A stretch of DNA of 64,000 nucleotides from Actinomadura pelletieri DSM 43383 (GCF_003634705.1 NZ_RBWU01000009.1:52307-116306); one strand, 5' to 3'; numbered from the stretch's first letter, positions 53,806 to 63,718 are shown. Numbers and translations: made by a program. The notes: generated by a model not told the origin, from the sequence alone.

Positions 53806-54959
53806 GCGTCACCGCCCCCCTGGGCTTCCGCGCCGCCGGAGTCGTCGCCGGCCTCAAGCCCAGCGGAAACCGCGACCTGGCCCTCGTCGTCAACGACGGG
53901 CCGTCCCGCGCCGCGGCGGGGGTCTTCACCCGCAACCGGGTGAAGGCCGCGCCGGTGCTGTGGTCGGAGCAGGTCCTCAGGGGCGGGCGAGTCCGCGCGG
54001 TCGTGCTGAACGCGGGGGGCGCCAACGCCTGCACCGGGTCCCCCGGTTTCCAGGACACCCACGCCACCGCCGAGAAGGTCGCGGGCGTCCTGGACGACTC
54101 GGCCGGGGAGATCGCGGTCTGCTCCACCGGCCTGATCGGCGAGCGGCTCCCGATGGACCTGCTGCTGCCCGGGGTCGACAAGGCCGCCGCCGAGCTGTCG
54201 CGCGGCGACGGCGGGCTCGCCGCCGCCGACGCGATCCGCACCACCGACACCGTCGCCAAGATCTCCTTCCGGCAGGGCGCCGGAGGCTACCGGATCGGCG
54301 CGATGGCGAAGGGCGCCGGAATGCTCGCCCCGTCCCTGGCGACGATGCTGTGCGTCGTCACCACCGACGCCGACCTGCCCGCCGACGCCCTGGACCGGGC
54401 GCTGCGCGCGGCGACCGGCGTCACCCTCGACCGGCTCGACTCCGACGGCTGCATGTCCACCAACGACACCGTGCTGCTGATGGCCTCCGGCGCCTCCGGT
54501 GTCGTCCCCGCCGAGGACGAGTTCACCGCGCTGCTCACCGAGGTGTGCGGCGATCTGACCCGGCAGCTGCTCGTGGACGCCGAGGGCGCGTCCAAGGCCA
54601 TCGCGATCGAGGTCGTCGGCGCCGCGTCCGACACCGACGCGGTCACCGTCGGACGCTCCATCGCCCGCAACAACCTGCTCAAGTGCGCCATCCACGGCGA
54701 GGACCCGAACTGGGGCCGCGTCCTGTCCGCGGTCGGCACCACCGACGCGGTGTTCGAGCCCGACGAGCTCAACGTCGCGATCAACGGCGTGTGGGTGTGC
54801 CGGAACGGCTCGTTCGGCGACGACCGCGCCAAGGTCGACCTGCGCCCCCGCGACGTGACGATCACCGTCGACCTGTCGGCGGGCCCGCACAGCGCGACCG
54901 TCTGGACGACCGACCTCACGGCCGACTACGTCCACGAGAACTCGGCGTACTCGACATGA
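53802..54959 (+). CDS. argJ: Ornithine acetyltransferase / N-acetylglutamate synthase
   Basis: 385 residues. It recycles the acetyl group from acetylornithine to glutamate. The self-cleavage site lies at the Ala-Thr in APSLATMLCVV, where Thr becomes the nucleophile. DSDGCMSTNDTVLLMASGAS and NWGRVLSAVGT are also typical. The best start is TTG overlapping the argC stop (the frame has no nearby ATG/GTG), a rare start that fits coupled translation. Confidence 0.95.
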   Translation: MSVTAPLGFRAAGVVAGLKPSGNRDLALVVNDGPSRAAAGVFTRNRVKAAPVLWSEQVLRGGRVRAVVLNAGGANACTGSPGFQDTHATAEKVAGVLDDSAGEIAVCSTGLIGERLPMDLLLPGVDKAAAELSRGDGGLAAADAIRTTDTVAKISFRQGAGGYRIGAMAKGAGMLAPSLATMLCVVTTDADLPADALDRALRAATGVTLDRLDSDGCMSTNDTVLLMASGASGVVPAEDEFTALLTEVCGDLTRQLLVDAEGASKAIAIEVVGAASDTDAVTVGRSIARNNLLKCAIHGEDPNWGRVLSAVGTTDAVFEPDELNVAINGVWVCRNGSFGDDRAKVDLRPRDVTITVDLSAGPHSATVWTTDLTADYVHENSAYST

Positions 54960-55921
54960 GCGCGGTCACCTCGGGCGCGGAGATGCGCAAGAACCGGGCG
55001 GGCGTGCTGGCCAAGGCGGAGACGCTCATCAAGGCGCTGCCGTGGCTGGAGCGGTTCCACGGCCGCACCGTCGTGATCAAGTACGGCGGGCACGCGATGA
55101 CCGACGAGCGGCTGCGGCACTCCTTCGCCGAGGACGTCGTGTTCCTCCGCTACGCCGGGCTGAAGCCGGTGATCGTGCACGGCGGCGGCCCGCAGATCAA
55201 CGCGGCGCTCGCCCGCAACGGCATCGACTCGACGTTCACCGCCGGGCTGCGGGTGACGACCCCGGAGGCCATGGAGGTCGTCCGGATGGTGCTCACCGGA
55301 CAGGTGCAGCGCGACGTCGTCGGCCTGATCAACCGGCACGGCCCGTTCGCGATCGGCATGTCCGGCGAGGACGCCAACCTGTTCACCGCCGAGCGCAAGC
55401 ACGCGGTCGTGGACGGCGAGCCCGTCGACATCGGCCAGGTCGGCGAGATCGTGGAGGTCCAGGTCGGGGCCGTGCGGTCGCTGCTGGACGACGGCCGCAT
55501 CCCGGTGATCTCCAGCATCGCGCGCGGCGACGACGGCGAGGTCTACAACGTCAACGCCGACACCGCGGCCGCCGCGCTGGCCGTCGCGCTGGACGCCACC
55601 AAGCTCGTCGTGCTCACCGACGTCGAGGGCCTCTACGCCGACTGGCCCGACAGCGACGATGTGATCGACCGGCTGACCACCGACGAACTCGCGGTGCTGC
55701 TGCCCGACCTGTCGGCCGGGATGGTCCCGAAGATGGAGGCCTGCCTGACGGCCGTGCGCGGCGGCGTCCCGCAGGCCCATGTGCTGGACGGCCGCGTCCC
55801 GCACTCCCTGCTGCTGGAGATCTTCACCGACGAAGGGATCGGAACGATGGTGCTGCCCAGCCCCCCGGGCGTCCCCCTCGGGCGGGAGTCCGCGCCGGAA
55901 CTCGCGGAGGAGCGGGCATGA
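54956..55921 (+). CDS. argB: Acetylglutamate kinase
   Basis: 321 residues. VVIKYGGHAMTDERL (Lys/GG), VIVHGGGPQINAALARNGI and DLSAGMVPKMEACLTAVRGGV are present. It has an N-terminal helix of about 40 residues (VLAKAETLIKALPWLERFHGR) as found in arginine-sensitive hexameric enzymes, so feedback inhibition by arginine is likely. Overlaps argJ and argD by four bases each. Confidence 0.96.
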   Translation: MSAVTSGAEMRKNRAGVLAKAETLIKALPWLERFHGRTVVIKYGGHAMTDERLRHSFAEDVVFLRYAGLKPVIVHGGGPQINAALARNGIDSTFTAGLRVTTPEAMEVVRMVLTGQVQRDVVGLINRHGPFAIGMSGEDANLFTAERKHAVVDGEPVDIGQVGEIVEVQVGAVRSLLDDGRIPVISSIARGDDGEVYNVNADTAAAALAVALDATKLVVLTDVEGLYADWPDSDDVIDRLTTDELAVLLPDLSAGMVPKMEACLTAVRGGVPQAHVLDGRVPHSLLLEIFTDEGIGTMVLPSPPGVPLGRESAPELAEERA

Positions 55922-57111
55922 GCGACCTCAAGGCCCGGTTCGAGGCCGCGTTCATGCCGAACTACGGCGTTCCCCCGGTGGCGCTGGCACGCGGCGCGGG
56001 CAGCCGGGTGTGGGACGTCGACGGCCACGAGTACCTCGACCTGATCGCCGGAATCGCGGTCAGCTCGCTGGGGCACGCCCACCCGGCCCTCGTCGAGGCG
56101 GTGTCGACGCAGGTCGCGACGCTGGCGCACACCTCCAACCTGTTCCTGCACGAACCCGAGGTGCTGCTCGCCGAGCGGCTCCTCGAACTGCTGGACGGCG
56201 ACGGCAGGGTGTTCCTCTCCAACAGCGGCACGGAGGCGAACGAGTGCGCGCTGAAACTCGCCGTGAAGTACGGCAAGGCGAACGGACGCACCTACTTCGT
56301 CGCGTCGGAGAACGGGTTCCACGGCCGCACCATGGGAGCGCTGGCGCTGACCGGGAAGGCGGCGATCCGGGAGCCGTTCGGGCCGTTCGGAATCGACGTC
56401 CGGTTCGTCCCCTACGGTGACGTCGACGCGCTCAAGGCCGCGGTCGACGAGCACTGCGCGGCCGTGTTCATGGAGCCCACGCAGGGGGAGGCGGGTGTCG
56501 TCCCGCCGCCCGCCGGGTACTTCGCCGCCGTCCGGGAGATCTGCGACGCCACCGGCGCGCTGTTCGTCGCCGACGAGATCCAGTCCGCGATCGGCCGCAC
56601 GGGCGCCTGGTTCGCGTTCCAGCACGAGAACGCCAGGCCGGACGTCCTCACCCTCGCCAAGGGCCTCGGCGGCGGCCTGCCGATCGGGGCGTGCGTCGCG
56701 TTCGGGCCGCACGGCGACCTGTTCGCCAAGGGCGACCACGGCAGCACCTTCGGCGGCAACCCCGTCGGCGCCGCCGCCGCGCTCGCCGTCCTCACCACCG
56801 TCGAACGGGACGGCCTGCTCGCCAACGCCGCCGCCGTGGGGGAGACCCTGGCGTCCGGCCTCGCCGCCATCGACCATCCGCTGCTCGCCGGGGAGCGGGG
56901 CCGCGGGCTGTGGCGCGCCGCCGTCCTCACCGGCCCGCACGCCGCCGCCGTCGAGGCGGCGGCCCGCGACGCCGGCTTCCTGATCAACGCGCTCCAGCCG
57001 GACGCGCTGCGGATCGCGCCGCCGCTGATCCTCACCGCCGACGAGGCACGGTCGTTCACCGGCGCCCTCCCCGCGATCCTCGACGCCGCCGCCCCCGGGA
57101 CGGAGAGCTGA
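55918..57111 (+). CDS. argD: Acetylornithine aminotransferase
   Basis: 397 residues, PLP-dependent class III aminotransferase. It has FLSNSGTEANECALKLAVKYG, FHGRTMGALALTG, VADEIQSAIGRTG and the PLP lysine in TLAKGLGGGLPIGA. It makes acetylornithine. ATG 55918 overlaps argB; the next gene begins three bases after the stop. Confidence 0.97.
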   Translation: MSDLKARFEAAFMPNYGVPPVALARGAGSRVWDVDGHEYLDLIAGIAVSSLGHAHPALVEAVSTQVATLAHTSNLFLHEPEVLLAERLLELLDGDGRVFLSNSGTEANECALKLAVKYGKANGRTYFVASENGFHGRTMGALALTGKAAIREPFGPFGIDVRFVPYGDVDALKAAVDEHCAAVFMEPTQGEAGVVPPPAGYFAAVREICDATGALFVADEIQSAIGRTGAWFAFQHENARPDVLTLAKGLGGGLPIGACVAFGPHGDLFAKGDHGSTFGGNPVGAAAALAVLTTVERDGLLANAAAVGETLASGLAAIDHPLLAGERGRGLWRAAVLTGPHAAAVEAAARDAGFLINALQPDALRIAPPLILTADEARSFTGALPAILDAAAPGTES

Positions 57112-57113
57112 CC

Positions 57114-58037
57114 ATGACCACGACCAGGCACTTTCTCCGGGACGACGACCTCACCCCCGCCGAGCAGGCCGAGGTGCTCGACCTCGCCGTGGAGGTGAAG
57201 CGGGACCGGTTCCGGTTCCGGCCGCTGGAGGGCCCCCGGTCCGTCGCCGTCCTGTTCGACAAGCCGTCCACCCGGACCCGGCTGTCGTTCACCGTCGGCA
57301 TCGCCGAACTCGGCGGCAACCCGCTCGTGATGGACGCGGTGACCAGCCAGCTCGGCCGCGGTGAGACCATCGCCGACACCGCCCGCGTCCTGGAACGCCA
57401 GGTCAGCGCGATCGTGTGGCGGACGGCCGGGCAGGAGCGGATCGACGCGATGGCCGCGGGCACGACCGTCCCGGTCGTCAACGCCCTCACCGACGGGTTC
57501 CACCCCTGCCAGGTCCTCGCCGACCTGCAGACCGTCCGGGAGACCACGGGCGACCTCGCCGGAGTCACCCTCGCCTACTTCGGCGACGGCGCCAACAACA
57601 TGGCCCACTCCTACCTCCTCGGCTGCGCCACCGCCGGAATGCACGTCCGTGTCGGCGCGCCCGCGTCCCAGCCGCCCGACCCGGCCGTCGTCGCCCGCGC
57701 CACCGAGATCGCGGCCGCGACCGGCGGGTCGGTGACCGTCCACGACGACGCCGCCAAGGCCGCCGCCGGCGCCGACGTCCTCGCCACCGACACCTGGGTG
57801 TCCATGGGCCAGGACGGCAAGGACACCGCCCGCTACGAGCCGTACGCCGTCACCGAGGACCTGCTCGCCCTCGCCGACCCCGACGCGATCGTCCTGCACT
57901 GCCTGCCCGCCTACCGCGGCAAGGAGATCGCCGCCTCCGTCCTGGACGGCCCACGCAGCCGGGTCTGGGACGAGGCGGAGAACCGGCTGCACGCCCAGAA
58001 GGCGCTGCTGATCTGGTTGCTGGAGCGCTCCCGGTGA
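57114..58037 (+). CDS. argF: Ornithine carbamoyltransferase
   Basis: 307 residues with the carbamoyl-phosphate motif KPSTRTRLSF, HPCQVLADLQTVRE, and the ornithine-binding VLHCLPAYRGKEI. It makes citrulline. Length is the norm for anabolic OTCs. The stop overlaps the argR start (GTGA). Confidence 0.97.
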   Translation: MTTTRHFLRDDDLTPAEQAEVLDLAVEVKRDRFRFRPLEGPRSVAVLFDKPSTRTRLSFTVGIAELGGNPLVMDAVTSQLGRGETIADTARVLERQVSAIVWRTAGQERIDAMAAGTTVPVVNALTDGFHPCQVLADLQTVRETTGDLAGVTLAYFGDGANNMAHSYLLGCATAGMHVRVGAPASQPPDPAVVARATEIAAATGGSVTVHDDAAKAAAGADVLATDTWVSMGQDGKDTARYEPYAVTEDLLALADPDAIVLHCLPAYRGKEIAASVLDGPRSRVWDEAENRLHAQKALLIWLLERSR

Positions 58038-58549
58038 CGACCCCCATGACCAAGGCCGCCCGGCACGCCCGGGTGATCGAGCTGCTGACCCGGCACCCCG
58101 TCCACTCGCAGGCCGAACTCGCGGGCCTGCTCGCCGACGAGGGCGTCGACGTCACCCAGGCCACGCTGTCGCGCGACCTGGTGGAGATCGGCGCGGTACG
58201 GTTGCGCGCCGACGACGGCAGCCTGCTCTACGCCGTCCCCGGAGAGGGCGGTGAACGGATCAGGCGCGCCCGCACGGGCAACGCCGAGACCTTCACCGGA
58301 CGCCTCTCCCGGCTCGCCGCGGAACTGCTCGTCTCCGCGGAGGCGTCGGCCAACCTGGTCATGGTCCGGACCCCACCGGGCGCCGCGCAGTACCTGGCCT
58401 CGGCGATCGACCACGCCGAATGGCCGTCCATCCTCGGCACCGTCGCCGGCGACGACTCGATCCTCGTCATCGCCCGCGACCCGGACGGCGGCGACGACGT
58501 CGCGCAGGCGCTGCTGAAGCTGACGAACGGGCGCGAACGACGAAGTTAG
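58034..58549 (+). CDS. argR: Arginine repressor
   Basis: 171 residues from the GTG that overlaps the argF stop (an ATG lies four codons in). The N-terminal winged helix holds TRHPVHSQAELAGLLADEGVDVTQATLSRDLVEIGAVRL. The C-terminal hexamer/arginine domain has ANLVMVRTPPGAAQYLASAIDHAEWPSILGTVAGDDSILVI. It binds ARG boxes, such as those before argC, with arginine as corepressor. It lies inside the operon it should control. Confidence 0.96.
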   Translation: MTTPMTKAARHARVIELLTRHPVHSQAELAGLLADEGVDVTQATLSRDLVEIGAVRLRADDGSLLYAVPGEGGERIRRARTGNAETFTGRLSRLAAELLVSAEASANLVMVRTPPGAAQYLASAIDHAEWPSILGTVAGDDSILVIARDPDGGDDVAQALLKLTNGRERRS

Positions 58550-58613
58550 GGCCGCCCGCGGCCCCATCCCACCTCACCGAAACTTCACGCACACTTCACA
58601 GGAGACAACGATC

Positions 58614-59810
58614 ATGAGCGAGCGCGTCGTCCTCGCGTACTCCGGGGGTCTGGACACCTCCGTCGCCATCCCGTACCTCGCCGAGCAGACCGGCGGGGAC
58701 GTCATCGCCGTCGCCGTCGACGTCGGCCAGGGCGGCGAGGACCTGGAGAGCATCCGCAAGCGGGCCCTCGCCTGCGGCGCCGCCGAGTCCGTCGTCGTGG
58801 ACGCCAGGGAGGAGTTCGCCGCCGACTTCTGCGTCCCCGCCATGCAGGCCAACGCCCTCTACATGGACCGTTACCCGCTGCTGTCCGCGCTGTCCCGGCC
58901 GCTGATCGTCAAGCACCTCGTCGCCGCCGCCGAGCAGTTCGGCGGGACGACCGTGTCGCACGGCTGCACCGGCAAGGGCAACGACCAGGTCCGGTTCGAG
59001 GCCGGACTGTCCGCGCTGAACCCCGACCTGAAGGTCATCGCGCCCGCCCGCGACTTCGCGTGGACGCGCGACAAGGCCATCGCGTTCGCCGAGGAGAAGG
59101 GCCTGCCGATCGACGTGTCGGCGAAGTCGCCGTACTCCATCGACCAGAACCTGTGGGGCCGCGCCGTCGAGACCGGATTCCTGGAGGACATCTGGAACGG
59201 GCCGATCGAGGACGTCTACGACTACACCGCCGACCCCGCCGAGCCGCGCGAGGCCGACGAGGTCGTCATCACCTTCGCGTCCGGCGTGCCCGTCGCGCTG
59301 GACGGACGCCCGCTCACCCCGTACCAGATCATCGCCGAGCTGAACCGGCGCGCCGGCGCGCAGGGCGTCGGCCGCATCGACATGGTCGAGGACCGGCTCG
59401 TCGGCATCAAGAGCCGCGAGGTCTACGAGGCGCCCGCCGCGATCGCGCTGATCACCGCGCACATGGAGCTGGAGAACGTCACCGTCGAACGCGACCTCGC
59501 CCGCTTCAAGCGCTCGGTCGACCAGCGGTGGGGCGAGCTCGTCTACGACGGCCTCTGGTTCTCCCCGCTGAAGGACTCCCTGGACGCGTTCATCGCCGAC
59601 GCGCAGAAGCACGTGTCCGGCGACGTCCGGATGACGCTGCACGGCGGCCGCGCCGTCGTCACCGGACGGCGCAGCGACGCGTCCCTCTACAGCTACGACC
59701 TCGCCACCTACGACACCGGCGACACCTTCGACCAGAGCCTCGCCAAGGGCTTCGTCGAACTCTGGGGACTCCCCAGCAAGATCGCCGCCAAGCGCGACCG
59801 GGAGGCCTGA
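58614..59810 (+). CDS. argG: Argininosuccinate synthase
   Basis: 398 residues. The ATP pyrophosphatase P-loop AYSGGLDTSVAIPYL, VAVDVGQGGEDLE, SHGCTGKGNDQVRFE and YSIDQNLWGR are present. It joins citrulline and aspartate. It starts 64 bases after argR behind AGGAGA. Followed by an inverted repeat terminator. Confidence 0.97.
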   Translation: MSERVVLAYSGGLDTSVAIPYLAEQTGGDVIAVAVDVGQGGEDLESIRKRALACGAAESVVVDAREEFAADFCVPAMQANALYMDRYPLLSALSRPLIVKHLVAAAEQFGGTTVSHGCTGKGNDQVRFEAGLSALNPDLKVIAPARDFAWTRDKAIAFAEEKGLPIDVSAKSPYSIDQNLWGRAVETGFLEDIWNGPIEDVYDYTADPAEPREADEVVITFASGVPVALDGRPLTPYQIIAELNRRAGAQGVGRIDMVEDRLVGIKSREVYEAPAAIALITAHMELENVTVERDLARFKRSVDQRWGELVYDGLWFSPLKDSLDAFIADAQKHVSGDVRMTLHGGRAVVTGRRSDASLYSYDLATYDTGDTFDQSLAKGFVELWGLPSKIAAKRDREA

Positions 59811-59830
59811 CCCGGGCGTCGGGACCCACC

Positions 59831-59862
59831 CCGGGGGACGCCGTGACCGCGGCGTCCCCCGG
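59831..59862 (+). terminator. Hairpin between argG and argH
   Basis: Perfect 13-bp stem CCGGGGGACGCCG / CGGCGTCCCCCGG with a 6-base loop, 20 bases after the argG stop. It lacks a T-run, so it may be a partial terminator that lowers argH expression. Confidence 0.65.
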
Positions 59863-59945
59863 TCGTGCGTGTACGCGCCGACATGGTGAGATGGTCGTGG
59901 TCAGATGAGACGACAACGTTCAGTGGCGGGAAGAAGAGGATTTTC

Positions 59946-61364
59946 GTGACGAAGGCACCGACGCGGCTGTGGGGCGGCCGGTTCGAGGGCGGACCGTCGG
60001 ACGCGCTGGCGCGGCTCTCGGTGAGCGTCCAGTTCGACTGGCGGCTCGCCCCCTACGACCTGATGGGCTCACGCGCGCACGCCCGCGTCCTCAACCGGGC
60101 CGGGCTGCTGACGGACGAGGAGCTCACGCGCATGCTCGGCGCCCTGGACGACCTGGAGGAGGCGTGCCGGACCGGCGAGTTCCGGCCCACCGTCGCCGAC
60201 GAGGACGTCCACACCGCCCTCGAACGCGGGCTGCTGGAACGGCTCGGCGCCCTCGGCGGCAAGCTCCGCGCGGGCCGCAGCCGCAACGACCAGGTCGCCA
60301 CCGACCTGCGCCTCTACCTGCGCGACCACGCCCGCCAGATCGTGTCCCGGCTGGTGGAGCTGGAGACCGCGCTGATCGCCCAGGCCGAGCACAACCTCGG
60401 TGTCGCCGCGCCCGGCATGACGCATCTGCAGCACGCGCAGCCCGTGCTGTTCTCCCACCAGCTCCTCGCGCACGTCCAGCCGCTCACCCGCGACGTCGAC
60501 CGGCTCCGCGACTGGGACCGGCGCGCCGCCGTCTCCCCGCTCGGCTCCGGCGCCCTCGCCGGCTCGTCCCTGCCGCTGGACCCGCAGGCCACCGCCGCCG
60601 AACTCGGCTTCGACAGCGCCGCGCCCAACTCCATGGACGCGGTCGCCGACCGCGACTTCGTCGCCGAGTTCCTCTTCGCCGCCGCCCTCATCGGCGTCCA
60701 CCTGTCGCGGCTCGGCGAGGAGATCTGCCTGTGGGCCTCGCAGGAGTTCCGCTGGATCGAGATGGACGACACCTACGCCACCGGGTCGTCGATCATGCCG
60801 CAGAAGAAGAACCCCGACGTCGCCGAGCTGGCGCGCGGCAAGGCGGGCCGGCTCATCGGCCACCTCGTCGGCCTGCTCACCACCCTCAAGGGCCTGCCGC
60901 TCACCTACAACCGTGACCTGCAGGAGGACAAGGAGGGCGTGTTCGACGCCGTCGAGACGCTGCTGCTCGTCCTGCCCGCCATGTCCGGACTGATCGCGAC
61001 CATGCGGGTCAACACCGAACGCCTGGAGGCCCTCGCCCCGGACGGGTTCGCGCTCGCCACCGACCTCGCCGAACTCCTCGTCCGGCGCGGTGTCGCGTTT
61101 CGCGACGCCCACGAGGTCGTCGGCCATCTCGTCGTCTGGTGCCAGGTCCACGACAAGGACTTCGACGACCTGACCGACGAGGAACTCGGCAAGGTGTCCC
61201 CGCACCTGACCCCGGACGTCCGCGAGGTCCTCAACGTCCAGGGGGCGCTCGCGTCGCGCAAGGCCCACGGCGGTACCGCGCCCGACCGCGTCCGCGAGCA
61301 GCTCGACGCGCTGCGCGCCCTCGTCAACGCCCACGCCGAATGGGCCGCCGGTTCGGACGCCTGA
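59946..61364 (+). CDS. argH: Argininosuccinate lyase
   Basis: 472 residues. GRSRNDQVATDLRLYLRD and the fumarase-superfamily signature GSSIMPQKKNPDVAELARGK are present. It releases arginine and fumarate. GTG at 59946 gives the usual VTKAPTRLWGGRFEGG; the preceding sequence is GGGAAGAAGAGGA. It lies behind the hairpin and could have its own promoter, though no clear ARG box is seen before it. Confidence 0.96.
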   Translation: MTKAPTRLWGGRFEGGPSDALARLSVSVQFDWRLAPYDLMGSRAHARVLNRAGLLTDEELTRMLGALDDLEEACRTGEFRPTVADEDVHTALERGLLERLGALGGKLRAGRSRNDQVATDLRLYLRDHARQIVSRLVELETALIAQAEHNLGVAAPGMTHLQHAQPVLFSHQLLAHVQPLTRDVDRLRDWDRRAAVSPLGSGALAGSSLPLDPQATAAELGFDSAAPNSMDAVADRDFVAEFLFAAALIGVHLSRLGEEICLWASQEFRWIEMDDTYATGSSIMPQKKNPDVAELARGKAGRLIGHLVGLLTTLKGLPLTYNRDLQEDKEGVFDAVETLLLVLPAMSGLIATMRVNTERLEALAPDGFALATDLAELLVRRGVAFRDAHEVVGHLVVWCQVHDKDFDDLTDEELGKVSPHLTPDVREVLNVQGALASRKAHGGTAPDRVREQLDALRALVNAHAEWAAGSDA

Positions 61365-61393
61365 CCCGCACGGCCGCCATAGGGTGTGAGGCC

Positions 61394-62029
61394 ATGGACG
61401 GACCGTTGCTGCCACGGGACTTCTTCGACCGTCCCGTCGACGAGGTGGCGCCCTCCCTGCTCGGGCAGGTGCTCGCGCACCGCACCCCCGAGGGGGAGGT
61501 CGCCGTCAGGCTCACCGAGGTCGAGGCGTACGCGGGCCCGCTCGACCCCGCCTCCCACGCCTACCGCGGCCGGACGCCGCGGAACGCGGTGATGTTCGGG
61601 CCGCCCGGCCACGCCTACGTCTACTTCACCTACGGCATGCACTTCTGCGTGAACCTCGTGTGCGGGCCGGACGGGACGTCCATGGCGGTGCTGCTCCGCG
61701 CGGGCGAGATCATCGCGGGGGAGGACACGGCACGGGCCCGGCGCGCGCGCTCGTCCGACCGCGACCTGGCCCGCGGCCCCGCCCGCCTCTGCCAGGCGCT
61801 CGGCATCGCCCGCGAGCAGAACGGCCTGGACGTCTGCGGTCCCGGCGGCCCGCTCACCGTCCACGAGGGCACCCCCGCCGACCCCGCGCTCATCAGGACC
61901 GGCCCCCGCACCGGCGTGAACGGCGCCAAGGAGGTGCCATGGCGGTTCTGGATCGACGGCGACCCCACCGTCTCCCCGTACCGCGCGCACGTCCCGAGGC
62001 GGCGCAAGAAGGTCACCGTGGACGACTGA
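61394..62029 (+). CDS. DNA-3-methyladenine glycosylase (AAG/MPG family)
   Basis: 211 residues. It removes alkylated purines from DNA in base excision repair. LLPRDFFDRPVDEVAPSLLGQVL, RLTEVEAYAGPLDPASHAYRGRTPRN (catalytic Glu region), YVYFTYGMHFCVNLV and RGPARLCQALGI fit the MPG-type fold. The start is ATG after GTGAGGCC. It is immediately downstream of argH and upstream of tyrS. The same order (mpg, tyrS) is known in mycobacteria. Confidence 0.93.
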   Translation: MDGPLLPRDFFDRPVDEVAPSLLGQVLAHRTPEGEVAVRLTEVEAYAGPLDPASHAYRGRTPRNAVMFGPPGHAYVYFTYGMHFCVNLVCGPDGTSMAVLLRAGEIIAGEDTARARRARSSDRDLARGPARLCQALGIAREQNGLDVCGPGGPLTVHEGTPADPALIRTGPRTGVNGAKEVPWRFWIDGDPTVSPYRAHVPRRRKKVTVDD

Positions 62030-62272
62030 ACCCGCCTTACCAGCGGCGACAGCACCGCCTGGCCCACGACATCGGCGATCACGGGGGCCATATCGTCCTC
62101 AGGTCTGTGAACAGCGATGGCGAGGGAGTCCGCGTGACGTTCACCTTGGCGCACGGGCTGTGCGTCTCCGCCCGGTACTTCGCGGGCGGAAGCTGAATAT
62201 CGTTAGCGTGACAACAGACCGCTGGCCAGACTGGCGGACGTCAGGAAAGCAAGCCGGAGACGAGGAAAGACC

Positions 62273-63550
62273 GTGACCGACATCCTGGACGATCTCGCGT
62301 GGCGCGACCTGATCGCGCAGTCCACCGACCTGGACGAACTGCGGGCCCTGCTCGCCGCGGGACCGGTCACGCTCTATTGCGGATTCGACCCGACGGCCCC
62401 GTCGCTGCACCTCGGCAACCTGATCCAGATCCTCACCCTGCGCCGCTTCCAGAAGGCGGGCCACCGGCCCATCGGGCTGGTCGGCGGCGCCACCGGACTG
62501 ATCGGCGACCCGAGCGGCAAGAGCACCGAACGCGTCCTCAACTCCGAGGAGACCGTCGCCGGATGGGTCGAGCGCATCCACGGCCAGGTGTCGAAGTTCC
62601 TCGACTTCGACGAGGGACCCACGGGCGCGCTGATGGTCAGCAACCTCGACTGGACGGGCCCCATGTCCGCGATCGAGTTCCTCCGCGACATCGGCAAGCA
62701 CTTCCCCGTCAACCGGATGCTGGCCCGCGAGACCGTCAAGTCCCGTCTCGACACCACCGGCATGAGCTACACCGAGTTCAGCTACGTCCTGCTCCAGTCG
62801 ATGGACTTCCTCGAGCTGTACCGGCGGTACGGGTGCCGGTTGCAGACGGGCGGCAGCGACCAGTGGGGCAACCTCACCGCCGGAGTCGACCTGATCCGCC
62901 GCGTCGAGGGCGGCACCGCGCACGCCCTCACCACACCGCTGCTCACCAAGGCCGACGGGTCCAAGTTCGGCAAGACCGCCGGTGGCGAGACCTACTGGCT
63001 CGACCCCGAACTGACCTCGCCGTACGCGTTCTACCAGTTCTGGATCAACACCGACGACCGGGACGTGGAGAACTTCCTGAAGGTCTTCAGCTTCCGCCCG
63101 CACGAGGAGATCGACGACCTGGTCAAACAGGGCGTCGACCGGCCGGCCGCCCGGGCCCCGCAACGGGCCCTGGCCGAGGAGATGACCACGCTCGTCCACG
63201 GCGCGGACGAGACCGCCCGGGTGATGGCCGCCTCCCGCGCCCTGTTCGGTCAGGGCGTCCTGGAGGAACTGGACGAACGCACGCTGCAGGCCGCGCTCGC
63301 CGAGGTCCCCCGAGCGGAGGTTCCGCCGGGTGAGCTGCCGACCGTGGTCGACCTCCTCGCGGCGTCCGGGCTGTGCAAGAGCAAGTCCGAGGCCCGGCGG
63401 GCGATCGCCCAGGGCGGCGCCTACCTCAACAACCGGAAGGTCGAGTCGGAGGACGCCGTCCCGGCCGCGTCCGACCTCCTCCACGGCCGGTTCCTCGTCC
63501 TCCGCCGCGGAAAGCGCAATGTCGGCGGGGTCGAGGTGACCGGGCGCTGA
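62273..63550 (+). CDS. tyrS: Tyrosyl-tRNA synthetase
   Basis: 425 residues. It has FDPTAPSLHLGNLIQ (HIGH-type), GGSDQWGNLTAGVDLIRR, SKFGKTAGGETYWLD (KMSKS-type, KFGKT) and a C-terminal S4 domain (LLAASGLCKSKSEARRAIAQGGAYLNNRKV). GTG start with GAGGAAAG upstream. A TAGCGT at 62204-62209 may be its -10. In the 243 bases before it I see no gene; a short GTG frame ending at 62196 is too small to call. Followed by a terminator and then the rRNA operon promoters. Confidence 0.97.
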   Translation: MTDILDDLAWRDLIAQSTDLDELRALLAAGPVTLYCGFDPTAPSLHLGNLIQILTLRRFQKAGHRPIGLVGGATGLIGDPSGKSTERVLNSEETVAGWVERIHGQVSKFLDFDEGPTGALMVSNLDWTGPMSAIEFLRDIGKHFPVNRMLARETVKSRLDTTGMSYTEFSYVLLQSMDFLELYRRYGCRLQTGGSDQWGNLTAGVDLIRRVEGGTAHALTTPLLTKADGSKFGKTAGGETYWLDPELTSPYAFYQFWINTDDRDVENFLKVFSFRPHEEIDDLVKQGVDRPAARAPQRALAEEMTTLVHGADETARVMAASRALFGQGVLEELDERTLQAALAEVPRAEVPPGELPTVVDLLAASGLCKSKSEARRAIAQGGAYLNNRKVESEDAVPAASDLLHGRFLVLRRGKRNVGGVEVTGR

Positions 63551-63560
63551 GCCCGTCCGT

Positions 63561-63595
63561 GACCGCCTACCCGGAGCCTCTTCGGGTAGGCGGTC
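63561..63595 (+). terminator. Terminator of tyrS
   Basis: Perfect 13-bp stem GACCGCCTACCCG (63561-63573) / CGGGTAGGCGGTC (63583-63595) with a 9-base loop, ten bases after the tyrS stop. No T-run. It separates tyrS from the rRNA promoters. Confidence 0.8.
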
Positions 63596-63718
63596 GCCAT
63601 GCCAGGGGCAAACTTCGGTAGATACACGTCACAGTGCGGTTACAACGAGCCCGTGCTGGGCATGGTGAGAGTCTTGAAAACCGTACGTGAACTGGGGTTT
63701 CGTAGCCGCGGGGCCGAT

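Noticed and set aside
62110..62196. Short GTG frame ending in ARYFAGGS before tyrS
   Set aside because: Only about 21 codons, no ribosome site, no homology recognised.
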